64,000 bases of DNA from Cercis canadensis (taxonomy: Eukaryota; Streptophyta; Magnoliopsida; Fabales; Fabaceae), in NCBI GenBank assembly GCA_003255065.1, contig QAOA01007490.1, forward strand, positions 62,001 through 126,000, written 5' to 3'. Below the pieces are notes generated by a model. The model did no database searches, was not told the DNA's origin, and worked only from the letters and a program-made list of their open reading frames with translations. The position numbers were made by a program, and so were the translations under genes. Positions 36,590 to 49,542 of this stretch are shown here, piece after piece; position 1 is the stretch's first letter; every line of letters begins with the position of its first letter.

Positions 36590-39130
36590 GTAGAAAAGCT
36601 TAAGAATTTAGAAAAAGATAAAAAATAATTAATAATGAAGAAGAAGATTTAACAATAAATAAACTCAAATAAAATTTAAGATTAGGTCAAAGAACATATC
36701 AAACAAAAAACTATTATCCAAGACCTACCATTCTTGACATTCAATATAAAGAAAGAAATCAATACGTCCATTCAAGCTATGATGAAAATAATATTTATGA
36801 ATGAAATATTGATGAAATGAATAAACATGAAATATTAAATAATACAAATGAAATTTTCATGGTGGTTTATACATTTATAGTCAAAATTCCTTTAGTAGAT
36901 TTAAAAAATATTCTTAGAATAATTACTAGTAGTTTCATAAGATAATTAAGAGGTTGGTGGGATAATTATCTGTTAGGAACTCAAGCCCAAGAAGAGAGCC
37001 CAACCCAAAAGACTAGTCTATTAGGTGAGAGAGCCTCTTAGACTTAAGTACCATTCCACACTTTCTTGTGGAACCGATGTAGGACTCATAACATTGCCCA
37101 CCTCTTGAGAAGCCGGACGCCCACGGACGGCCCACTCTTGGCTGCCCACTCATGGCTGCCCACTCAGGGTGGCTGTCACTCTGTTTGCCAGGTAGCCATT
37201 TCCCTAGTCGCTCATTTCCAAGGTCACCCCCTCCTGTTGCGTTTCCGACTTTCAATGAAAGCACCAATGTTAGGAACTCAAGCCCAAGAGGAGAGCCTAA
37301 CCCAAAAGACTAGCCTATTAGGTGAGAAAGTCTCTTAGACTTAAGTACCATTCCACAATTTCTTGTGGAACCGATGTGGGACTCGTAACATTATCTCACT
37401 GAAGATCAAAAATTAAAAATAGAAAATTTAATAGATCCTAAAACTAATAATTCAAATAGTATAGAAATTTTAATTTATGCTATCATTAAACATTTCATAG
37501 ATGAACCTGAAAACTTTTAAGAAAAATCCTTAGAAATCTTACCTAACTTAAGATGTAGAAAATTTTAAGACTTACGATGGCACAAATATGTAATTTTGTC
37601 AAAAGTATTTTTAAGAAATTATTGGAACATAGCTTATTGAAAAGAAAAGTTCATTTGTGAACTTCCAAAGCTATTTGCAGAAAAAATCAAACAAAGATTA
37701 AGAAATTATGGGTCAAACCAAGGTTTATCATTAACACAAGTTTATAAAACATATTCATATAATTAGTTAACTAGTGCTATCAATCAAGAAATAATGGTTC
37801 AATGTAATGATATAAAATTCAAAAATAAGATTCAAAAGAATAGTCATAAGAGAAAATATAAATTAGGTAATATTTGTAATCAAATGAGTTTTAATGATAA
37901 ATTAATTCCTCAATCTTCAAGAAATAGGAAAAAACATAAAACCTTTAAGAAAGAATATAAGAATAAAAAATTTAGTAAAAATAGAAAATACTATGATAAA
38001 GGTGAATCAAGTAAACATTGAAAAAATCAGAATAAATCTCATAAAAGTTCAAAATCTAAAAAACATTACAAGTGTCAAGTCTGTTATAAGTGTGGTCAAA
38101 TAGGACATTATAAGAATAATTGTCTAATGAAAAAAAAAGATAAATTCATTAAATATCAATGAAGAATTAAAAGAAAAATTAAGCAATCTGTTTATCAATA
38201 GTGTTTCAGACTTAGAGAATGAATCTTAAAGAGGTTCTTTAAAACAAAATTATAAAAAGAGTCAAATAGAAAATATCTATGAAATTCAAGAAAAATCATA
38301 TGCTTTATAATGATCTGAATCTACAACAGATGAAGTTTGCATCAAAAATTGTAAAGATCCAAATTATACTGAAAATTGTAAGTCAATAAATGTCATTTCA
38401 TTATAAGCTAATTTTTTAGTAGATGTCATAAAAAAGTTAAAAGATTATGAAATCAAAAAGCAATATCTTTTAAAATTAAAAATATAATAGATAAAAAAAA
38501 AACCTAGTATATTTGATATTAAACCTATAAGTCTTAGTAATATACTTTCAAAAATAAACTCAAAACAAAAAGTTATTACTGTCAAAGATCTTCAAAATGA
38601 ATTTAAAGAAGTTAAAGAATAAATAAGACAATTAAAGCAAAATCAAAGTCAAATAGAATTAGAGTTGCTTAATTTGTCATTAAGAAATTACTTAAATAGT
38701 CAAGAGTCTAGTCGAAACTCGAAAGGATAAGGATGAAGAGATAGTACAACTTTCAGATCCTCATGAAATTTATTTGAATATTATTAGTAAAATCCAAATT
38801 TAAAAGTGGTATTGTAAAATGTCTTTAATAATTAATGATGAATATCATAAAGATTTTATTGATTTAATAGATTCAAGAGCAAATATGAATCGCATTCAAG
38901 AATGCATCTGTATTTTCAAAATTTGACATGAAATCAAGTTTTTTGGCAAATTCAAATTCATGAAAAAGATAAATATAAAACTATTTTTACAATTTCATTT
39001 AGACATTATGAATGAAATGTCATGTCATTTGGTCTAAAAAATATATCATTTGAATTTCAAAGTATTATGAATGATCTTTTTAATAATATTTTATTTTTCA
39101 TAAATATACTAATGAAATTAGTCTTGCAGA
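36590..39130 (+). pseudogene. Endogenous Caulimoviridae remnant: coat, protease and RT pieces
   Basis: Decayed pararetrovirus DNA. Coat-protein-like sequence surrounds the TRIM: a Trp-Trp-Asp stretch ends at the TRIM, LRCRK follows near 37550, and a Lys-rich region is at 37794-38021. A CCHC zinc knuckle (Cys-X2-Cys-X4-His-X4-Cys) lies at 38082-38123. Protease-like sequence near 38830-38906 has DSR where the active site should be DSG or DTG. It passes almost directly into a reverse transcriptase fragment (FDMKSSFWQIQIHEKD, MSFGLKN) at 38912-39130, so the connecting region and everything beyond the early palm is deleted. Stops are frequent; it cannot be functional. Virion and replication roles are known for the family. 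Confidence 0.75.
36971..37390 (-). mobile_element. TRIM (miniature LTR retrotransposon), complete with 5-bp TSD
   Basis: Two 123-bp LTRs at 36971-37093 and 37268-37390 begin TGTTA and end TAACA. They differ at a handful of positions. The target duplication TTATC is at 36966-36970 and 37391-37395. The 174-bp interior is unusually GC-rich and has no coding capacity. Read on the minus strand, the LTR begins TGTTACGAGTCCCACATCGG and the interior starts TTGGTGCTTTCATTG, a plausible primer site, while AAGAGGTGGGCAA precedes the other LTR as polypurine tract. This fixes the orientation. It sits in the coat-protein-like region of the viral remnant and must be younger than it. Confidence 0.96.
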
Positions 39131-41030
39131 TGAATCATCATCAACTATTGATGTTCTTCGACAATAATGCTTTGCCTATCAGACCTAGGCATTCTAATTT
39201 GCATTATAGAGGTAACTTAGTACATTTATCTAAGTGTGAAGTATTAATTCTAGATGCTATATGGAATACTAATAACCTCAATAGTATATTAATAATTTTA
39301 GAAATAGTAGCATATTATTTTCGTTATTGTCATGAAGAGTATAACCACAAAGTTTGTCCTACAAGTTGTCCACCTGACAATTTCATCGATGACCTTATTT
39401 ATAAAAATTATGTTTTACTTCAAGAACAAGACTCTCTCAAAGTTCAAATAGAAGTCATGTCATCCCAACCAGCTCATAGTAGAATATCACAATCATCCTC
39501 ACTAGATGATAAAAAGAAAATATTACAATCATCCCTACTGGATGATGAAGAAGAAATTGAAAGTCATGATTATGAAAAAGAAAGAATCTTAGCCCCATTG
39601 GCTAAGGCAAAAGCAAAATGTGAGACTGAGAGAAAAAGAATCTTAGCCCCACTAGCTAAGACAAAAGAGAAAGGAAAGACAAGTAAGAGTGCTAAAACTT
39701 TAGCCCAACTGGCTAAAGGAAAAGATAAGTCTGTATCTTAAGCCCCAATGGTTAAAGAGAAATCATTAAGTGAGGAAGAGAAAGAAAAGAGAGGCTCGAG
39801 AGCTCTCTTCTTTACCCACAGTACTCTTAATCAATTACCTGATATTGATTGCAGAGAACTTATTATCCAAAAACTTCATAGTATTAAACTTCAAAAAAAA
39901 AAAATTTATTCAAAAGATTTTAGTAGAAGTTGCATGTGCTAACAAACCAATATCGGGAATGACTTGGACATGGGAATATTATCATGGCTTCACTAAAAAT
40001 GAATGTCTCAAACAAGACCCATCATGTTAAGAAATCCCCTTATCAATGCTAGACTATAAATTCCACCTCACCTATAGTATATATGTAAAGCCTCTTTAGA
40101 CCTTTCTCTTTACCAACCAATTACAACCCATTTCAAAGGAGAGAAAATAGTCCTAACCGTTCAAAAACTATTAGATTATGGATACCTCCTCCATGTCATT
40201 ATCTCAGACCATGACCAATTAGATGAATTCAGAAGAAAATTATCTCATGGTATCATAAATTCTTATGGCACCTTGCCACCAAAAAAACATGTTGAATTAA
40301 TCATTCAAAGTAAAGCCCCAAAATGGATAAAAAGAATTTATTACTCAACTTAACACAATACTAATAAAAAAAAACACAGAGAAAAACCATATTTCATGAC
40401 CTTAGAAAATCCTTGGCCTTGTTATAATTTTACTTGAAGAAGACACATTAGGCATTGGAAAGCCAGAACAATTGAAATAGAGTTTTCTTGAGATTTTTCC
40501 TCAATATATCAAAACTTTGTTGCAAAGGACTACTATCAAAAAATCTACTCAAATGTATCTGTCCCAGAAATCCCCTTCATAGTAAGAACAGACTTCAAGC
40601 AACTAATTGATCATTATATTCAAAGGAAGCATGCAGATGACTTGAATGAGATAGACTTCCTGTACCAAAATGCAATAGAAAATGAAGCTGATTATTGGAA
40701 TAATCTAGATGACTACGAATATCATAATATCAGCAATCAAATGGAATTGTGATTAAGTTACCTAAAGGTTACAGTTCATGTGCAGTGATTCCAAATCTCA
40801 TAACATCCTGACAAGAATCACATGATACAAAACAACAAAAAATCATTCAAAGAAATTTTCAAAGGAATACAAAGAGTTATTCAACAAGAAGACAAAAGGT
40901 GGCAGAGCTAGTTCAAAGCAAGAAGACTCAAGACGTAATCTCTAACAAAGGATAACTCTACTTTTCAGAGAAGTGACTATGGAATTCAAAGATCATGAAG
41001 TCCGACGGATTCCAACACCTCTGAAGTCTA
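39131..41030 (+). other. Unidentified decayed coding-like region with LAPLAK repeats
   Basis: Follows the RT fragment. Open pieces at 39022-39741 and 39770-40030. Near the end of the first, three imperfect copies of a phrase like ILAPLAK with Lys-rich spacers occur; at DNA level four copies of a palindromic core such as TTAGCCCCATTGGCTAA lie at about 39590-39760. A further fragment reads GMTWTWEYYHGFTKNECLKQ. I cannot assign it; it may be the remaining viral part, or a captured sequence. Confidence 0.35.
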
Positions 41031-41041
41031 TCCATCAAGTC

Positions 41042-41051
41042 TATAAAAAGG
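41042..41051 (+). promoter_or_regulatory. TATA-box candidate at the end of the viral remnant
   Basis: TATAAAAAGG followed by CACTCTC-type sequence is placed after the coding-like part and before a non-coding leader-like stretch, where pararetroviruses carry their genomic RNA promoter. Position and sequence are the only evidence. Confidence 0.4.
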
Positions 41052-41299
41052 CACTCTCAAGATAGAAGTCAATAAGTTTTTAGTCGTGAAGTTTTAGTAT
41101 TAGAAGAAAAAGCTTTAGAAGTTAGAAAACCTTCCATTAGCCTTAGTAAAAGTTTATCTTCTCCTTATGTATTCAAACTTTGTTTGTACTTTGATTTCAA
41201 AGGAAGTCTCAAGATTATAAAAGAACTTCAAAAGTTGTAAGTTTTATCTTGTTCAATATCAAGAATTTGCGTTCATATTCCCTCTCCTGCTTTTCTGGA

Positions 41300-44200
41300 C
41301 GATTACCGCCAGACTAACTTCCCTCTTCCTTGAACATTACTGTTAATTTCACTGTTCATTCCGAATCATTAAATTATTTTCTGACATTTGCATGTTTCAT
41401 ACGCTTCCTTCATTATTTTACTTCCTATTCTTTTGCTTTCTTGTCTTTATTTGCATCATTAAATGCTTTCAATGAATAAGTCTTCCTTCATTAAGTCTTT
41501 TTCATTCAAAGAGAAAGGACTTCTTTTTCTATCTTCGTCTTCCAATTCTACAATTAGCAATATTTCTGTGGTTCTAAAATATCTGGGGCCATAGAGATTC
41601 CTTCTTACCAACCAAATTATTTGCACTTTTTTAGAGGTGACCAACATATGCATTAAACTTTCAGCTGCAACCTCATAAAGGTTTCATTTTCCATGAATAA
41701 TACCCTTTCTTAACAGGAAAAATCCATTATATAATTTCCTATTGTAAAATGTTAAAAATCCCTATTGTGCATGTGAAATGAAGCTTTTCTACACAATTAT
41801 ATGAAAGATTTTACAATGAACTCATTATTTTTAGTGAAATGCCAGAACCATTCATCTTCCTAATGAGGTTGGTTAAACATATATCCATTATAGCTCCCAA
41901 TGAGAACTTAGTGCTAGTGAAGAAACCTCTAGGACTAGGTCCTATCTCCAAATTCAACTTTTCACTAATTCCAACACATATATGAATACTTCACATTCCA
42001 TGTAACTCTGCAATCATAAGCAATCAATGTTCCATAAATCAATGTTTTCTTATTAGTATAAAAATAATGAAGATTAGTAACTCCCCTAAGAACTCAGACC
42101 AACTGTAGACATTATTTTTTGTTTGGATAAGTTTTTTTTTTTGTAAAAAAAAAAAAAGTATGCATGCATCACTTTAAAAAGTTTTGCGCTCTTGGGCCTG
42201 GGCTTTTATGGAAAAAATCATCTTTGCAAAATTCATGTGTGTAGCTCAACTTTTCTATTAGGCCCATTTTTTATTTATAGTATTTTTGCATTTTCTAAAT
42301 TTAAAGCATTTTTCTTAAAAAAAAAAAATATGTTAGTAAATAAGTTACAAAAAAAAAATAGTTTTGCTTTTGCATCATAAAATCTACTTAGACCAATGAG
42401 ATTGTAAGGAAAATTTTCCATGTGGCATTTTTGTTTTTACATTAGACACAACCAATTAAAAAAAAATGAGAGGGAAAATTTGAAAGTAAAAGAAAAAAGA
42501 AATAGAACCGGATAGAGAAGAGGAAATAGAGAGAAAAGTGAGAGAGAGAGAAGAGGAAAGTGAGGGGAAGGTGAGAGAGAGAGAAAAGGAAAGTGTTAGG
42601 AAACTTCATGGGGTAGAACCCATAGACAAAAGAAGACAAAATGGGGAAAGTGAGAAAGGAGGGAACCCAATGTGAAAGCAGGGAACAAAATGTCGTGTCG
42701 TTTCAGACAAAACACATAAATTTTTTTGGTTTCATCCATGAACGACACAAAACTCCATTCCAGTTCTAAAATTGTGGCATTTCCATCAAAATAGAGTTGT
42801 GTCAGTGAGTTTTGGAGGAAACAGACAGAAATTGTGGAATTTTCGAAGTGTAGTACGAAACAAACTGAAAAATATAAGCAAAAGCAACAGAAAAAAGAAA
42901 AGATGAGACAATTTACATCACAGTTCATGAACAATAGAGAAACTGAGAAAGGACAATAATTTGTAAAGTTAAATGATATGGTTCTCCATTATATTCACAG
43001 ATTCTCAACTCATTCAAAGAAATGAGAGCTAAAAATCTATATCCCATTATTTCTCAACCTCCACCAACCTTCAACTTGTTTGTGTGAAATAGAGAAAAAT
43101 TTTGAAGCTGCCTAGCTGCCTTTTTCTTCCCCTGAAAGTCAATTTCTCTACCTAAAGGTTAGTCTTTCCTTGCATCTCTCTGGCCCTCTCGATCTTGCAT
43201 ATTCTAGCCCTCTAATTTGTGATTTCTGGTTCTCCTTCCTCTCAGTATATGCTGTTATTGTATTTGAAACTTGAAAGAAATAGAAAACTACTGGCGCACA
43301 TGGTTTCTCTTTCAATATCCAATGGTGCTATTTTTTTTTTTAAGTTTTTTAGTGGCAACTGACAAGCTTCACGTTGGAAGCTTTTTATTTGATGAAAATT
43401 TGGTGAGAGGCTAATGTTTTGTGAGAGATCACGGAGCAAGAGAAAGAGAGAGGTGGAGACTCCTAAGTGGAGAACAACAAGCAAAATATCTAGGATTTGT
43501 CTACAGTATCACAAGCAATGAGTCTAGTGACCATGTCCCTCACGAGCTTATCACGTGCGGACATGTCTTCTTTGTGCAGTACAACTTTATGTTTTGGCCC
43601 ATTAAGTTATTTTTTGCATGAGAGCTACAAAGAAACATGATTCAGATGAATTTGATTTCAAAACCCTTTGAGATTTGTTTAAATTCTCATGTCTCACTTT
43701 TTTTATCAAGACCCTTTTCTCCCCCACAATTTTTGGTGTAGGATAAATGAAATTAATGAATAGACTTGTGGACCCCATTTTTCATGAAAATCACATTTAA
43801 AAATCTTGGCTAAGTGGAGTTAATGAGTATAATTTTTATTATACTTTTAGAAAGAAATGAACAAGAAAAGGGAATTTTGATTATAAGTAGAAACAAATGA
43901 AAAAGAAAACAAATGATAATTCTTAAAAATGGGAAAATTATTATAGAAACAGCAAAATGAACTCCTCTTTTATATTCAAGATACATGACCCTGTTCTTCA
44001 AAATTTGTGTCATCAAATCCAAAGCATTGTTCCTTTCATGATAGATTGTACTAGTCTCTTAATATAATTCCACATAGCCTTGTTACATTGGTCTAGTTTT
44101 ACATCCACCCCATAATGAAATATTATGATGAATTAATTAAGCAAAAGAAACCTAATGGGCTTAAGAATTGTGTGTGACTCAGTTTTTGATTCACTTTCTT

Positions 44201-44940
44201 CCTATAGTTGTTGTAGTCGGCAAGGAAAATAATCTACATAGCATATGAGAGAGAGGGAGGCAGGTTTCAATGCCCAACTAAAGTTTTTGAGAGAAAGAAT
44301 TTTGGATAACCTTTTGCAAAGTTGTATAACAGAAGGGTTCAAGTTCAATAGTATTTTAATCCTTTTACATTGTTTATGAAGCTTTAGAATTAGTGTATCT
44401 ATTGTTCTAATGCAGTTGGAGGGTTGATAATGTATGTTCCAATGCTTAAAACTTTTCAATTCTTTGCTTGTTGCTGATATAATTGCCATAGAGGATTCTA
44501 ATTGTGCACCATGAATTTTCTTTGTAATAATCCTTTCTTTGGTTATGCTTTTCCACTCTTGATTAGATTATTTTAGAGCAACAAATAAGAGAATAAAGTT
44601 CTATGTCATATTTAGATAGATCATATTTTCATTTGACTTTAGCAACATGTAGATAAAGACTCATAGCCCCATTTGAAGTACTTTGGAAACTTGAAGCAAT
44701 GAGCTACAAATTTTTGATGTTGAAGTTTTATAAATGCTCTCATTTGTTATTTTCATGGTATTTTGGAAAAAAAAAATAGAATGATTATCTTAGGCTATAG
44801 AGTTTAGTTTATTTTTTTATTTACATATTTGTATTATTATTTTTGGGATACATGTATGAGTTCATGTAGGAGAAAAGAAATATTAATAGAGGAAGATCCG
44901 AAGGAGAAAAAAAAAAAAAAGGAAAACAGATCTTGGTTGG
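41300..44940. other. AT-rich intergenic region, no gene seen
   Basis: No credible coding sequence. A GA-rich tract (GAGAGAGA runs) lies at about 42470-42600, poly-A/T runs at about 42130-42155 and 42318-42360. The ORFs here are short and of low complexity. Confidence 0.45.
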
Positions 44941-45424
44941 ACTTATGGGGAAATGTTGGGTGGAAATAGACAACATGTACAATGCAATTTTTGTCATAAA
45001 ATAATGAAAGGTGGTGGTGTGACTCGATTGAAGCAACACTTAGCTGCAGGTTATCCAAATGTTGAGAAATGTGAAAAATGTCCTTTAGATATTTCTAATA
45101 AAATGAGAGAATTTTTGAAGGGCAAAAAGAAAGAGAATGAACAATTAGCTATTACAAGAGCTAAAATGAGAGAAAATCTAATGGGTGGAGCTTGAAGAAG
45201 AGCTGACATTCAAGAGATATCATTTGAAGATTCAAATGATGATATGCCAATTTGAGAAAAAGAAGAGTTAGAATATGCAAAATAGATATCTATTGAAGAT
45301 ATATACAGGGCAGAAAGAGGACATCAATATGGTCATTTTCAACCAATATCAAAGAAAGGAAAAAGACATTTTTTTCATAGGGAAAGTGAAAAAGAGTCTA
45401 CAAGCAAAATCTTTGGCAAAAACA

Positions 45425-45510
45425 AAAAAAAAAAAGAAAAGGGTCCAACCAAGGAAGAAATGNAAAAAAAAAAAAAAAAAAAAGAAAAGGGTCCAACCAA
45501 GGAAGAAATG
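45425..45510 (+). repeat. Duplication across a single N (45463), probable assembly artefact
   Basis: The A-run plus GAAAAGGGTCCAACCAAGG and following bases end just before the N and recur right after it (45464-45510). The poly-A run probably blocked merging of the contig ends. This affects the linker between the BED and DUF659 parts of the hAT gene. Confidence 0.8.
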
Positions 45511-47389
45511 GATCTTTCAATATATCGCCAACGAGATGTTTATTAACAAAAATTGTACCATTTGTGGAATCCCAAAAACTGAGCAAAGTCAGCAAAGCAA
45601 GTAATTGGTAAATTCTTTATTTATCAAAATATTCCACCTAACAAAGCCCATGGTCCTTTTTATGATATCATGATTGATGAAATTGGTGGCCTAATTCTTA
45701 ATGATGAAATAGAAGAGATAAAAGAATATATAGAAGATTTTAAGAAGAAATGGGTAATTTATGGTGTCACAATTATGTGTGATGGTTGGCAATTCATATC
45801 CCGTTTAGCAATCATAAATTTTTTGATCTACTGTGATGGGAGAATAGTTTTTCACAAGTCAGTTAATACAACTGGAAGAGAAAAAGATGCCAAATATATT
45901 TTTAGCTTGATGGACCAAGTGGTTGAAGAGATTGGTGAAACTAATATTGCGCAAATCATTACAGATAATGCATTTGCATACAAGAAGGCTGATGAGTTAT
46001 TGATGCAGAAGAGACCACACTTGTATTGGATTTCTTGTGCTGCTCATTCTCTTGATCTAATATTGCATGGTTTTACAAAATTTAAAGAAGTTGAGAAGGT
46101 TTTGGAAGATGCTAAAAGGTACACCAACTTTATTTACAATCATTCCAAAGTTCCTCACATGATGAGAACCTATTGCACATGAGAGTTGATTAGACCTGCT
46201 CAAACATTGTTTGCAACCAATTATATTGCTCTTGCAAGTCTTATGGAGCACAAAAATAGGCTACAAAGAATGGTTACTTCAAATGAATGGTATAAGAGTT
46301 CAGCTAATAAGGATTCAGTTGGAGCACGAGTTTATGCCACTATACTAGATCAAAATTTTTGAAAGACTATTAAGAAACTTGTTGATATACATATACCAAT
46401 TGTTAAAGTTGTAAAGATGGTTGATGGAGAAAAGCAAGTCATAGTGCCATATGTTTATGCAGCAATGTGCAAAGCAATATCAACAATTCAAGCAATGACT
46501 CCTAAGTTAGGCAAAAAATATATTGATACTATTGACTATCGTTAACATAAACAAATAATCAGTGATATTCATATGTCAGGTATTAAATATTTGATTATAC
46601 ATTTTTATTTATGTTATTTTTGTAATACATTCATATTTATTTCATCTTTGACTATACTAATTGATATTTTATTCTTGATTTATACATGAAAAAAAAAACA
46701 TATTACTTGAATCTATCATATCAATACTCTAAAAACCTTGGAGCTTAAGAAAGTTTGTTGAAAGCGCTTAAGCATGTGATTTCTAGATTAGAGCCAAGCT
46801 CAACTAAAGTTTCTTATGCACTAAATGAGGTATTTATAATTTTTTTTCTTTATCTTTCTCATTCGTGATAAGAACATCTAATAATTACTCGCAGTATATT
46901 TTTTATGTAGGTAAAAATATTTCAAAATGCCATGTATGAATTTTCCAATAAATTAGCTATTAAAAGAAGAGATAAAACAGATCCAAGTTTGACTTCTTAT
47001 ATTAGTAAAAAAATTGCTATGTGTATATGGAAAAACTTCAATATATTACTAACTAATGTGCACAAATTTTAATTTGCAACTGAATGGTGGCTTATGTATG
47101 ACACTGATGCTCCAAATTTGACAAAAATTACAATAAGAATATTTTCACAAATAACTTTATCTAGTGGGTGCGAAAGAAATTGGAGCACATTTACACTTAT
47201 TCACACAAAAGTGCACAATCGTTTGAATTATGATAAACTAGAGAAGCTTATTTTTGCACAATATAATATGTGATTGAAATTGAGGCATATTATGAAGGAG
47301 TATAATCAAGAAGGTGTTGACTTCAAAGCAATAGATTTGACCACAATTTTTGAAGAATATGATGGTCTTTCAGAATGGTTAGAGATCGT

Positions 47390-48817
47390 TGATGAACACA
47401 CTTTTTATACAATAGTTATTCCTCATACTTAGTCTTTTAAACATCTTTTGGGCTGAATTGCATAGACTTAGACCTCATTTCATAACTTAGGATCCATTTA
47501 TGCTTAATTGCAATTTCCAGCAATACTGGGCATTATATGCTGTCTCTGTGTTTCAAGCATATCTTGAGTTCTGGATGTCTAAAAATTCCGAGTCATACCT
47601 TGTTGGAAAGCTGAGAGAATTGTCTACAACTTTCTTTCAGGGCTCCAAAGCTAATTCGGACGTTCAGAAGGTCATATGCAGCCTGGAAGCCAGAGAAGAC
47701 ATGCTGTCGCAGGATCCTGACCTACATGCAATATTTGGGTCATAACTTGAGTTGTAAATGTCATATGGACCTGAAAATGGTACCATTGGAAAGCTAACAG
47801 ACAGAGCTTCAATTTATACGAAGACCGGTTCACCATATTTTATGTGGAAGATGGTCTTATTTGCTGTGCAAGTTAGCTGACGGTTCCAGACACCTTCTGC
47901 CACTTAAATGGGCCTAACTTCCTCATGACAAGTCCAAATGGGCCCAAACCAAAGCCCAATTGAAGCTAAGGCCCATGGGAACAAGTGTGCCCTAAGGGCA
48001 ATTTGGGTGTGCATGTAAAATTGTAGGTCTATATCAGCAAGAGGGAGGCAGCCGAAATTCATAATCAACTCATTAGATATTTTAGACAGATTTTGAGCTT
48101 GCCTTAGTCTCTAAGTTTTCTTTTAGATATTTTGTAAGAACTCAGCTCCTCTTGTTCATGGAGGGCTAATCCATCATATCAATCCAGGTTTTGCTATTCT
48201 GATTATTGGTTTTGAGATTATGAGTTGTTGTTCTTCATTTTAGTTGTTAATCAAAGTTCTTTCAATCCTCTGAAATATTCTGTTTGAATTGCTTAATTCG
48301 GATTGGATTATTCATGTGTTCATATTCTGTTTGCATGTGATAAAAGAGGATTGTATGGTTAATTAATGGTTCTAAGCTTGGACGGATTAATTACCTTGGC
48401 TGGATTCAGGACTTAGGTTAAACTGGACTTGAATGTTTGCTTAATTCATTTAGTCCCTTGTTGAACCGAATTCTGGTTGCTTAACCAGTAGACATCCATA
48501 GAACATTGAGAGGCTTCTTGAGATGTTTTAAAGGCCAAGAACATGGTTAACAATTAAATGGATCATTGGAAATCAAGGATGGATCAAAATCAGAACTAGT
48601 TAAGACTTGGATTGGTTGCTTTCTCTAAAACTCTACCACTGATAATTAATTTTCGTTAATCACATAAACAAACACAACCCCCCTGTTTATATGCTTTTCC
48701 ATATGATTCACCAAATAGAACAATCCTTAGGTTCGACTTAGGGCTGCCCTTTGCTGCAAATAGCTTAGGAACTGACCTTAAACATTAAGTAATTTGAGGA
48801 GCCTCGGCAGCTCATCA
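47390..48817 (+). mobile_element. LTR-like element, family R2 copy 1 (probable solo LTR), TSD ATCGT
   Basis: A 1428-bp non-coding insertion starting TGATGAACACAC and ending CTCGGCAGCTCATCA, so the ends are TGATGA...TCATCA. ATCGT flanks it at 47385-47389 and 48818-48822. Removal of the insert and one ATCGT rejoins hAT transposase coding sequence with a one-base shift. The whole length aligns with 60941-62148. TG...CA ends and a 5-bp duplication with no internal coding fit a solo LTR. The ORF at 47500-47745 is open by chance. Confidence 0.9.
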
Positions 48818-49542
48818 ATCGTGATGATGCATTATTAAATAAATTGGATGAAGATACTGAAAATATTAGACCAAATAATTATTTGGCTACATTTGCTAAT
48901 CGATGATCAGATTCACAAACTACTCAACTAAAAGTTAGTGGAAAACAACTAAATAGAATAACTACAGAAGAGGAGTTTAAAAATTTGATGAGAGAATCAA
49001 CACATCATGGATTTTCATCAACTGCAAATGTTGATGAGGAATCAGATGATGATACTGATACTGATACTAATATAGGTGATGATGGTGAAGTATGTGGTGA
49101 AAATGTCACAAGTATTGATAGGGGTGGTGAAAAAAGTCATAATTCATCAAGTATGATTTTTACATCAGAACAAGGATTTCAATATTGCACTGAAGATACT
49201 GATCATGGTTATAGGCTTTTTGACTATAATAGACCAAGTGATAATGATGTTGAAATGCAAGATGTTGAACAATTGGCTTCTAATTTTTCTTCACTTAATA
49301 CCCGTGGATGTGAGTCTAATAAATTTGGCTATAAATCATCATCTTCAACACTTGGTCAGAGTTCTGGGCATGATTCATCATCCTCTGCACATAATTATGA
49401 CTCATTATACTCATCATCTTCACAGGTTGGTTGGCATCCTCCAACATACTACATGGAAGATTTTAAAAAATTTAAGAGGGATTATGATAATTTTTATTGC
49501 TCTTACATGACTTGGATTAATTATTGTGACTATGTCGAATGA

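Larger units (their letters stand above)
44953..49542 (+). pseudogene. hAT-family transposase, broken and interrupted
   Basis: hAT transposases cut and paste DNA with 8-bp duplications. A BED zinc finger is at 44953-45195 (VQCNFCHKIMKGGGVTRLKQH). The DUF659 domain is at 45670-46182 (MCDGWQF, IITDNAFAYKKA, PHLYWISCAAHSLDL). The C-terminal dimerisation region lies near 47160-47300 (SGCERNWSTFTLIHTK). The coding sequence is then split at 47390 by an LTR-like insertion and resumes after 48817 (DDALLNKLDED), ending in an Asp- and Ser-rich tail at 48985-49542. Stops occur between blocks. I could not find the element's terminal inverted repeats. Confidence 0.82.

Noticed and set aside
47500..47745. 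81-codon ORF in the LTR-like insertion
   Set aside because: The homologous stretch in the second copy (61070-61300) has a stop codon inside, so the frame is not conserved.
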